Below are positions 9,705 through 19,214 of a DNA stretch of 64,000 nt, in pieces (position 1 is the first letter of the stretch; each line of letters begins with the position of its first letter). Position numbers and translations under genes: made by a program. This DNA is from Nematopogon swammerdamellus (Eukaryota > Arthropoda > Insecta > Lepidoptera > Adelidae). The stretch lies in assembly GCA_946902875.1 (NCBI GenBank), contig OX336342.1, positions 10,781,523 through 10,845,522 on the forward strand, given 5' to 3'. The notes below the pieces were generated by a model, which did no database searches, had not been told where the DNA came from, and saw nothing but the letters and a program-made list of their open reading frames with translations.

Positions 9705-12700
9705 CTGTAACAACAGTTCATTGAACATTCTAGAAAGAATTGTAGATGAATAAAGTTATAATAGTGGTAAGAGTGAATAATCCAGATCTAACAGTAATGA
9801 GTGGAGTAATAAATTTGTAACAGCTAATGAAAAAAGTGACAAGCCAGAATACTGTAGCTAGTCTGCCCACCCAACCAAATTTATATCCAACCTTGGACGA
9901 TGCTTTCGAACATTAATTTTGTAGATTTGCATCGACTTGATAGAACATATCGGACAAGTTTAACTTTTTGTTGTAGGTATCACACATTTGTTGAGGCTAC
10001 GTTCACATGAAACATGGCAAAGGCATCTTCACGAAGACATTTAATCGACCATATAAACATACTCCACTTTTAGGTATGAAACTAGAACGTTGAGGTCGGC
10101 GGAGTCGGTAGGCTGGCAGATTTGAGTCTACGTCATGAGGAAATAGTAGGTGTGGTTTTGCCTTCTCAAGGTGATGACAGGCGGCAACCAGGTTTGTTGG
10201 GAGACCCCACGCGATGCCGAGGGTAACGCGGAACATTTTTGGAAAAATTTTCACAATACAACTTTAACGTTTATTTTTCTTGCCATTCATTAAAAACCGG
10301 ACAAGTGCGAGTTTAACTCGCGCACCGAGGGTTCCGTACAAACTTGTATGTAGATAGTTCGGCCATCACGTAAATCAAGTCTCGAAGATTTTTGCCCGTT
10401 TTTTTTCGAGTACCTATGTTTTAAGGTTTCCCCCGAAAATCATTCCCCGAAACGTATAACTACAACATGGTATCTTTAAGGCGAGAGTATCGGCATTTAC
10501 ATTTACTTAGTATTAGATAGTTTTAGAAGCTTGAGTTTCCTACACCTTTAAGAGATCGTAGACGTTAGTATTTTGTATTAATTTGAACTTGATACCTTGA
10601 CCCGTTCCTGAGAAAACTGGTCTTGACATACAAAACATGTAAACTTTTTTTAATGTTATATAACTATCAATTTACAATTTTCGGATTTTTTCCTTTATTT
10701 GTGTTGTGAATCCTTGCGTCTTACTTAATTTTATGATTCTAGGTCAACGGAAAGTACCCTATAGGTTTTGATTTGTTTTGAGTGAGTTTGCGAGTATCAA
10801 TATAACATAAATACCCGTATCTTTTAATTGTGTGAATTTAGAAGCTTGAGTTTCCTACACCTCTCAGCAATGGTAGACGTAAGTATTTTGTATTAATTTG
10901 AACTTGATACCTTGACCCGGTCCTGAGAAAAACTGTCTTGACATACAAAACAAGTAACATTTTTTTTTATGTGATATAATTACAAATTAACAATTTTCCC
11001 ATTTTTACCTTTAAGTGTGTTATGAAAACTTGCTTCTTACCAAATTTTATCATTCTAGGTCAAGGAAAGTACCATATAGGTTTTGATTTGATTTACCAGT
11101 AGCAAAATATGTGACATAAATAGCCGTATCTTGTGATTGCGTTGACTTAGAAGTTTGATTTTACAACTCCAAGGGAACGCAGACCTTAGTACTTGGTATC
11201 AATTTCAACTTCATACCTCTTCGCGTTCCTGAGAAAAAGGGTCTTGACAGACAGACAGACGGACAACGAAGTGATCCTATAAGGGTTCCGCTTTTTCCTC
11301 TTTTGAGGTACGGAAACCTAAAAAAGAGGTTGAATAATTTGTGCAAAGGAAAGAGCAGGTCTCAGAGGCAGTTATGGCGTCGCAAACTCTGTTATGTGAG
11401 AAAGAGATTATTTTTTCACTCTTACTGAAGATCTCCCGATACGCGAGAGGCGAGCGCAGCATAGTAGGGCTTTGTATACACCGAAAACATGTCACTGGGA
11501 CACCGAGAGCGATGTTACCACTTGCATAGAGCGCGGACCTGGACGACAATCCCGAGCAAAACCAAACTGTTTAAGTTTGCGAAGTACAACTAATGCGAAT
11601 GCATGAAAACAGTGAAACACAACTCTGTCATGTAAGCAATGTCCAACTGGAGCATTTATTCAAAAAGTGTGTTTACAGCAAATCCCGCACATCCACGCTC
11701 GCAAAGCATAAATAAACTTTTTATGGTCCATTGAGGTGATATACAGGCTTTGTATTCAAATGGGCCGTTGTTATGGTTCCGTTTCTCCGTAAATCGCGTT
11801 ACAAAAGTTATATTTTAAATGCGCAAACGGCGGTTATGGTAATTAGCGAGAGTTTTGTATTCAACCTTACATTTGTAACCAAACGCCAGAAAATTTATGC
11901 AAAAAACGTGGAAACTGGAGTGTTATGAGCGCGTTTATCGGTCCTTGTAAATATTGTTCTGGCTCGCCGGTGGACGTGGCGTGCGCGATAAGTTTTAATT
12001 CAGTGAGTGCTGGTTAAATATGAGTGCACCGTGATTTATGTGTTGGTCAATTTGACAGGTGCATTTAAATGAGCTTCTGTCCGCACTCAGTACAAGAAAT
12101 GTGAAATATATCAAATTCATTATATTATGTAGGTACCTACATATTATACACTCGTTGGTACATCGCGATTTTTAATAATTAATTACTTGATGAAACTCCA
12201 ATGTTCGGCTTGTTCAGTAAATTACTCGCTAAGTTCAGTAAATTACCCAAAAACTGAACCCAACCACAGCGCTATTTTTTAAAATCATTATTATTTGTGA
12301 AATGACTGGTTTTTTTTTTTATGGAAACTGACACGGTTGGCTACATCACCTACAACGTCCGTGATGTCAGCCCATAACACCGGGTGAACTAGGTGCCATG
12401 TCAGTGCTTCCCCCTTTGATCGTGCCGGCTACACTGAACTGGTCGGAAAACACAAACTATTTACATAGCCGTTTTGACCGAAGTTTCATTCAGTGCGGTG
12501 GTACCAACCCGGGCGGGTTAAACCCTACCACCAAGTAAGATTAGGAGGGAAGGGACCTACAGTTTTACGAGGAATCCGAACCTCGGTCAGCCTCCAACGG
12601 ACAGCGGTCACCCATCCAAGTACTGACCGCACCCAGCGTTGCTTAACATTCAATAGCGACAGTTGACTGTCTGCACCACTGAGCTATCGAGGCTGACAAT

Positions 12701-15700
12701 GGTAGTGCAGCTTGGTAGTGCAGAGTGGAAGGGGACGGTTAAATTCAGACCACATTTAATGTTCAAAATGATAATAAATTAACAAATACGAACTAGGTAC
12801 TCCACCACCACCTATTTGCTATAGATGCATACCTCATTTGTCTCCTCGTAGACGTAGTAAGCTACTTGAAAGCCACTGAGGCCGGTGTGATTACGACTCT
12901 GCCACGAGACGACCACGGAGTAAGGCTGAATGTCTTGAATGCCTATCTTCATCACTATGGGCACGTCGCACAACTTCTGCGCCGATAGCTCTAGGAAGCC
13001 CAGGCCGCGAAGCTCTTCCGGTTGTTCACAGCGCAGAGTCGAGGTTCCTTTCAGAACTATTTTATGGTGCTCCTGCATCCAGTCCCACACGTCTTGCGAT
13101 TCGCAGTTGCAGGTGAGGGGGTTTTCTGAAAATGACGAGCACTTGTAGTTGATGGTTCGGAATGATGTTTCTTAGTATATTAAAATGAGCAATGTTCTAT
13201 ATGCTTTTTTTATGTTTATAGGAAACTTCAACTCAGATAAAGAAGTAGTCTGTCGAAAAAAGTATTGTAAAATGTTTTGACCAACTGTCTGACTGTTTTT
13301 TAGGTTTCCGTATCCCGTACGGAAGCCTATTACTAAACCTACGCCGTCTGTCTGTCTTTATCTCCGCCCGTCTGTCCGAGGGCTGTATCTCTTGAACCAT
13401 AATAGGTAGCCCGTTGAAATTTTCAAAGAATATAATGTGTTATTATGGCGCATATAGGTAACAACAAATAAAAAAAATCTGTTAAGTGCGAGTTTTACTC
13501 GCGCACGGAGGTTTCCGTATCCATCCGCCTATCTTTTGTCTTTCAGCAATGCAATGTATAAAAGCCTGTGGCGCCATCTATTATTCAGTAGTGTGACTAA
13601 TCGATTTTTCGGTACTTTTGTTGTATGGGAGCCCCCCTTAATTTATAACATTTTATTTTTTTTATAAGTCGTTGTTATATCCGCCATAGTAACACATATT
13701 CTGTGAAAATTTCAACGGGCTACCTATTACGGTTTAAGAAATACAGCCCTCGGACAGACGGACGGACGGCGGAGGCTTAGTAATAGGCTTCCGTACGGGA
13801 TACGGAAACCTAAAAATAGAAAATGTAAAAAATTAAGGGGGTTCCCATACAAGAAACGTGTATTTTTTTCAATGTTTTTTTTTTTAGTGCGGAAACCTCG
13901 GTGCGCGAGTTCGACTCACACTTGGCCGGTTTTTTTATACTAAAATGTCGCAATTTGCTAAATATATCGTTTCAATTCTTTCGAAAGTGTTAATTCGTGC
14001 AAAAGAACGATTTTTTTTTTCAGAAACCCGGATTTGCCGATCCAAGCAAATTAACAACACTATCTATATAATATTATGTACTCACCATCGAAGGAAAGGG
14101 CCTTCACTTGCGTTTCCAGGGAGCGGAGAACTCTCAGAGGAATTACTTCGAGATAGTTATGGCTCAGATCGACGAGGCGAATCTTTCGCAGAGCACGGAA
14201 TGTGTCCGCGGACATAACCGATATCCAATTTCCATCCAAGTGCAGCTCCAACAAACTCTCCAGCCCCTGGAATATCTCCTTAGATAATCTCGATATGTGA
14301 TTAAAAGAAATGTCTAGTTTCTGCAGATTCTTGAGATCCGACGTGAACTCTTCGAGCTCGCGCACGTTGTTGTGTGAGATGTTTAGCGCACGCAGTGCGT
14401 AGAGACCCTGCAATCTCTCTCGCGGCAAGTTTTCCAGCTTGTTGCTGCTCAGATCTAGCAATGTCAGCTTACCCAGCTTCATAAACGCACCCGGCGACAA
14501 ACGAACTATCAAGTTCTGCTTCAGTATCAACGTCTTCAGAGAGGGGAAGTTTTCAAAGTCCTTGCTAGTAATTATTGTTATGTTCGCCTCAGTGATTACG
14601 ATGTCCTCCAGCACGGGGTATTTCTTCAAGGAGTATGTCTGAATGAGTTGTGTCAACGGGTTGCCCGACACGTTGAGAACGGTGAGCCCGGGCAGCACGC
14701 CCTCGGAGAGCGCGCCGCTCGGAATGTGCTTGAAGAGATTGTACGATAAGTCAACCTCTTTCAATCCTTGAGAGTGGTGGAAAAAATTCTGCGGTAGTAC
14801 GGTCAAGCTGTTGCGGCTTAGATCGACTGAAATTAAATTCTTTAGTACGACCGAAGCAAATCCGTTGGCAGATGAAATACGATTTTCACTGAGTATTAAG
14901 TGTCGTAAATTTTGTAAGCCGATGAACTTGAAAAAATCCACCGTCGTTAGATAGTTCCCGCAAAGGTCTAAAGCTTCCAATGATGTTATGTTGAAGAGTG
15001 CCACGTGAGGAAATTCTGAGAACTGGTTTCCACGAAGATTTATTTCTTGCAAAATTCCCGTGTAGGCAAAGGTGTCTTTATGGAGATCTTTCAGATGGTT
15101 GTCTTTTAAATTTATTCTCAGCAGGTTTTGATTCTTCGAGAATATTCCTTCCGGCAAGAAAGAAATGTTGGATGACTCCAAGTGTATAGTTTGTAGAGAC
15201 GGTAGATGGGTGAACGTCACGTTCCTTAAATTTGTCAAATTGTTGAAGGAGATTGTGAGTGATCGTAGCCCGGGAATCTCAATTTGCATTACATCCTCCC
15301 ACCTTAATTGATTATCACTCATCTCCAAGTTGTTCAAGTTATTTAGTCCCTTGAAGGCTCCTTTCTTCATTTCTTTGATCGAATTATGATTCAGTTTCAA
15401 ATGTTTTATCGGTATAAATGTTTCAAACATATAATTTTCGACTACTATTAAATTATTGCTAGATAAGTCTAAAGATTTTAATTTTAGTAACATACTAAAA
15501 GCACCCTTAACGATCAAAGTAATTTTGTTGTTGAACAAATTTAATTCTTCTAACGTAGTTAAATTATAAAACGTTTCGTTGGTTATCTTCGAAAGTCTGT
15601 TGTTGCTTAAATCTAAAAACTTCAGTTTCTTCATTTGATAAAAACTTTTTCCTTCTATAATCTCTATGCTATTATTTCTTAAATAAAGCCTTTGTATTTT

Positions 15701-17477
15701 AATTAGGTCATTAAATAAAGTCGGTCCAAGTTTCTTTAAGTTATTTTGGCTTAGCCACATTATTTGTACATTAACTTGGCCTCTTAGCGAGCTATTCTTC
15801 AATATGGATAAGTTATTTAATTCTAGCTGTATAGACACGAGCGATGAGTTTCTGTTAGGGAACATGTCTCCCAGCGTGCTCAGCTTGTTTCCTTGCAGAT
15901 TGATGTGCTGCAAACTTCGGAGCGTGATGAACGCATTCGAGTCGATATTTTGAATAAGGTTATTCTGCAGATGCAACTCCAACAGTCCCGGGAGCGGACT
16001 GAACACGTTCCGTTTCAGCAGGACAATTCTATTATTCTGAAGTCGAATCTCTCGTAAATTGCCCAGTTCGCTGAACAGATATTCTTCCAGCTCCTCTATT
16101 CCATTGTTGTCTAAGCTCAATGTTGTAAGTTTGTGATTTGTTTTGAAAGTTTTCTGCGGAAGTTTCTTTATAAAATTTGTTCCCATGTGAAGTTGAGTCA
16201 GATTGAATAAGGTATTGAAGCAGTCCTCGTGCAGCGAGCGAACTGCATTCTGCTCGAGGTAGAGCACAGTGAGCGCCGAACTGTTCTGGAAGGCGTCGTC
16301 TGGAATGTCGAGGACGTTATTTTCTGATAGAAATATTTCTGTCAAATGCGGTAAGTTCGAAAACAAGCCACTTATGTGATGAATGTGGTTGTGACTCAAA
16401 TCGATCGTCCGAATGTTTTTGTTTTCTTGGAATACGTCTCTATGTATTCTCGTTATTTTATTGTGACTTAAGTCTAATGATTCTAATAAAATTAGTGACA
16501 GGAACGCTTCCTTATCCATCTCACTTATCATGTTGTTGAATAAAGTCAACGTTTTCACCGATCTTGTTGGTCGAAAAGCGTCATTTTTCAGACTGACGAA
16601 TAAATTGGAACTTAAGTCTAAAAGTGTCAAAGATGACAAGAATAGATCCAACTCTTCTGGAAATGATGATATTCTGTTCCACGCCAACCGTAGAGTATTG
16701 AGTGCATTAAGCTTCTTTAATGCAACCAGCGGTAGGTAGTCTAGGTCGTTTTCCGTTAGATCTAAGTCCAATAGAGTCTTTTCCAGACCGTCGAATGCAT
16801 TGTTTGTGACGTTTCTTATTTTGTTTCCTTTGAGGTTTAGTTTTTTCAGTCGGATATCTAAAAAGAGATTTGACTGCAGCTCTTCGATTTCATTCAGTTG
16901 TACGTCTAAAGACTCCAGTTTCTTGAGTTTGGTGAAGGCGTGTCGAGGAATGTTGGTCAGCTTGCTTGACACCACGCTCAGCGACTCCAGTGAGTTTCGG
17001 AGCGGTGTCAGTGCGTCCTCACCTATCTTTCTCAGATTCGACTGCGAAATCTGGACATTGTGAATGGATATGGTCTGGGGGAAGATATCTGATGAAAGTT
17101 CTATTACAGAACTGTCCAGATCGTATATGGACAGTGATTGTATGGTGCCTCCTACCAACGATAGGACATTTCTGACTGACGCCGGAGTTGCGCCGGGACA
17201 TTCTAGAAATAAACCTGAAAATAAAAGGCACCTTTATTTGTGAGCAAAAATAATTCACGTACTCAATTACTGTAGTTACGAAATAATTAATTTACTGATA
17301 TTTTCTGTAAGCTCGCTCACCTTCTTTGAAGTTGTAACATGGACACATCGGATTCTCAGCCAGACTTGGACATTGTGAGTGTTCTTCTCCTTGCAATATC
17401 GGTATGTGGATGGTCAGAACAATGAAGAATGTTAGATGAACTCGGAGGACGAGCTGATCTTTGGGAATCGGCCTCAT
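9132..17477 (-). CDS. Chaoptin-like LRR / FN3 single-pass membrane receptor (4 coding exons)
   Basis: Join 17477-17321, 17214-14086, 13125-12833, 9704-9132 on the minus strand: 4152 nt, 1383 residues plus stop. Every junction has GT/AG ends and the phases agree (1, 1, 0). Predicted order: signal peptide (about 1-30), short cysteine N-cap (CPCYNF, then ECPG), about 40 LRRs of roughly 24 residues with the xLxxLxLxxNxI pattern (about 70-1090), LRR C-cap (cysteines 1101, 1103, 1128, 1148), one FN3 domain (about 1150-1230, core Trp 1170), a linker, one membrane helix (about 1309-1332) followed by a basic KSKKRR stop-transfer, and a 51-residue tail with PPQYISYQHF. The array size matches chaoptin/artichoke-type insect adhesion proteins. 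Chaoptin itself is GPI-anchored, so the FN3-membrane-tail end points to a different member of the family. Likely role (inference): cell-surface adhesion or signalling. No frameshift or in-frame stop seen. Confidence 0.9.
10291..11323 (+). repeat. Dispersed 'GTGCGAGT' repeat, long variant with internal tandem
   Basis: Lies in intron 3 of the LRR gene. It starts AAAACCGGACAAGTGCGAG and CTCGCGCACCGAGGGTTCC, and ends TGAGGTACGGAAACCTAAAAA. Inside, a unit beginning TTAGAAGCTTGAGTTTCC recurs at 10522, 10838 and 11147 (periods 316 and 309; the last unit is partial). The ends match the short copies at 18855 and 29588, but the interior differs. Confidence 0.75.
12310..12697 (-). mobile_element. SINE with tRNA/5S-like composite head (full length)
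   Basis: T-run and ATGGAAACTGACACGG at the left, head at the right. On the minus strand the head reads GATAGCTCAGTGGTGC (tRNA A-box-like), then GTTAAGCAACG...GGTCAGTACTTGGATGGGTGACCG (5S rRNA box A to box C; about 38 of 43 positions agree with remembered insect 5S), then GAGGTTCGGATTCCTC (tRNA B-box-like). Inserted in intron 3 of the LRR gene, in the same orientation as the gene. Confidence 0.8.
12833..13125 (-). CDS. LRR receptor, third coding exon (LRR cap and first half of FN3)
   Basis: Acceptor CGTCATTTTCAG precedes 13125. The exon encodes ENPLTCNC...DVWDWMQEH...LRCEQP...KLCDVP, a four-cysteine LRR C-terminal cap, and then the first strands of an FN3 domain (SVVVSWQSRNHTGLSGFQVAYYVYEE, split here as SVVVSWQSRN and GFQVAYYVYEE). 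It ends after GAG at 12833 with donor GTATGC, phase 0. The intron on its 5' side (13126-14085) is mostly nested dispersed repeat. Confidence 0.9.
13297..13940 (-). repeat. Dispersed 'GTGCGAGT' repeat, inverted outer copy interrupted by a forward copy
   Basis: Left part 13297-13470 (TTTTTTAGGTTTCCGTATCCC ... CGTTGAAATTTTC) and right part 13825-13940 (TTAAGGGGGTTCCCATACAA ... CACACTTGGCCGGTTTTTT) are the two ends of one minus-oriented copy. Between them lies a plus-oriented copy. All of it is within intron 2 of the LRR gene. Confidence 0.7.
13478..13817 (+). repeat. Dispersed 'GTGCGAGT' repeat, inner forward copy
   Basis: Starts CTGTTAAGTGCGAGTTTTAC, ends TACGGGATACGGAAACCTAAA. Very similar to 18855-19213, including AAAGCCTGTGGCGCCATC. 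Confidence 0.75.
14086..17214 (-). CDS. LRR receptor, second coding exon (LRR array)
   Basis: 3129 nt with no stop. The acceptor is TTTTATTTTCAG at 17226-17215. Coding resumes as GLFLECPG, completing the N-terminal cap begun in the previous exon, and then runs through about 40 LRRs. Nearly the whole extracellular array sits in this one exon. The last repeat ends in ALSFD, and the exon closes with GATG followed by donor GTGAGT (14085-14080). The split codon is completed to Glu by the next exon, giving SFDENPLTCNC, the usual entry into an LRR C-terminal cap. Confidence 0.93.
17321..17477 (-). CDS. LRR receptor, first coding exon (signal peptide)
   Basis: Starts at ATG 17477-17475. The frame upstream meets a TGA at 17504-17502 with no earlier ATG, so this start is the only one in this exon. 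It encodes MRPIPKDQ, a hydrophobic stretch (LRVHLTFFIVLTIHIPIL) and QGEE, a plausible signal peptide with cleavage near QG/EE, then the cysteine-bearing CPCYNFKEG. The exon ends at 17321 in AAAGAAG followed by donor GTGAGC, leaving one base of a split glycine codon. The next intron is only 106 bp. Confidence 0.9.
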
Positions 17478-17573
17478 GATGAACGGGCCGCGGTGTGGGC
17501 GTCATGGCAGTCTCATAGTGCATTTGAACACACTTGAACTGTTACTTCTCTTCTTCGATCCTGAATTCACTAC
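17478..17573 (-). other. 5' UTR part of the first coding exon; predicted upstream splice acceptor
   Basis: Minus-strand sequence TTGTATTTGTTACAG ends just before 17573 and is a good acceptor, 96 bases before the start codon. It implies that the mRNA has at least one further 5' non-coding exon upstream (higher coordinates). The acceptor is seen in the sequence; its use is inferred. Confidence 0.5.
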
Positions 17574-17639
17574 CTGTAACAAATACAAGCTTATATTATG
17601 TATAATACAAATTGAAGTTGGCAACACTTATACGAGTAG

Positions 17640-18850
17640 GTACATTCTATTATATGTATAGAAAATTCAATTTAAAATGAAAATTATTATGACGACGTGC
17701 GAGCAGTTCACTGTATGTGAGCCTCTAATTATGTACTGGAGCTCTTGATTCAACATTATGCATTTCATTGGCTTCTCGTGTTTACGCCCAAATGAGTGTT
17801 TGCAATAAATATTCATACCTAAAGCTCACGGAGTACCTATTGCATGAAAGCAGTAATTTGAGCTCACAAACTTCGAAAAGAATGATAAAATAGATAGAAC
17901 AAAAACTCTTTATTGCACATAATGGAAAGAAGAACAGTACACGACACGAAACAAGAAATACAGGAGTTCACAAAGGCGGACTTATGTCTGCAAGTGATTT
18001 CTTCCAGCCACCCTTTAGTCAAATGATTAACTGTGTCTATGGAATTTGTACAATTTTTTATTTCCGAAAATTGAGTCATCGCAACAAAATACTGTAAACT
18101 TCGATAGAACGCTCTGTTAAGTATGCACACTGCTGAAATAGTCAGTTCAACTTCTATATTTTATACAAAACGTTAATAAAATGTCTGTCTGTCTAAAATG
18201 TGTACCTAGTACAATCTTTTCACAATAAAAAAGTGTAGGTTGAATAAATTGTCTATGAATGATAAACTGGGATTGTACGAGTATTTGTATTGTTGGCAGG
18301 TGCATAAATTCTTTTGGTGCGCAAATGCAGTCACATCCGCAAGGTTCAGTGATTAATTTCGGAATTGTTTGCATATGAACGCATGAATCACTTCTTTTAT
18401 TTTATTAAATAGATGACTACTATTATCAACAATGCCGTACACTGATTACACTCTTTTGAAAAATTAAATGTAGAAATGAAAAAGCTAATATAACCCAACC
18501 TTATTCAATATAATCCAACCTAGTGCACAATTATAGCATTATGTAATAATTAATTTAGTTATTCTCAAAACTCTGTGAATACAAACAACGTAGGTGCCTA
18601 AATTTACAATCAGCCGCCTACATTATGAACCTATTTAGGACGAAAATAATTTTTTATTGCCTTAAAATCTAGCTGAGAAAACAACATGAAGTGAATTTTA
18701 GTAGGTATAAAAATTGCTGAAACATGCTTTGTATACTCGTACATAGAAAGAAAATCAGCCAGTGAGTGACTAGTCATTGCCGTTTTCACTACCTCCGTCT
18801 CTCATCCAATAATAGCAAAATATTAGGCGAAGGAGGTGAAATCGGCCGGG
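17640..18850. other. AT-rich, no feature recognised
   Basis: If the LRR transcript begins far upstream this is first-intron DNA. No splice-flanked ORF or known repeat seen. Confidence 0.35.
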
Positions 18851-18854
18851 AGTC

Positions 18855-19213
18855 TTAAAAATCTGTTAAGTGCGAGTTTTACTCGCGCACGGAGGTTTCC
18901 GTAACTATGCGCTATTTTCCGCCTATTTTTTGTCTTTCAAGATTGCAACTTATAAAAGCCTGTGGCGCCATCGATTATTCAATAGTGTGACTAATCGATT
19001 TTATTTTACGTTTGTTGTATGGGAGCCCCCCTTAATGTTTAACATTTTCTTTTTTTTTTATTATTTGTTATATCCGCCATAGTAACGCAAATTCTGTGAA
19101 AATTTCAACCGGCTACCTATTACGGTTCAAGACATACAGCCCTCGGGACGGACGGACGGACAGACGGCGTAGGCTTAGTAATAGGCTTCCGTACGGGATA
19201 CAGAAACCTAAAA
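18855..19213 (+). repeat. Dispersed 'GTGCGAGT' repeat
   Basis: CTGTTAAGTGCGAGTTTTAC at the start, GGGATACAGAAACCTAAAAA at the end, with GGACGGACGGACAGACGG near the 3' side. Confidence 0.75.
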
Positions 19214-19214
19214 A

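Noticed and set aside
10003..10254. 83-codon minus-strand open frame inside intron 3 of the LRR gene
   Set aside because: Not needed for the spliced frame, no domain, no good splice sites; probably chance or old repeat DNA.
12575..12697. 5S rRNA gene or pseudogene
   Set aside because: Only the box A to box C region matches, it is embedded in a repeated SINE, and both 5S ends are missing.
14439..17063. Several plus-strand open frames within 14.4-17.1 kb
   Set aside because: All antisense to the intact LRR exon.
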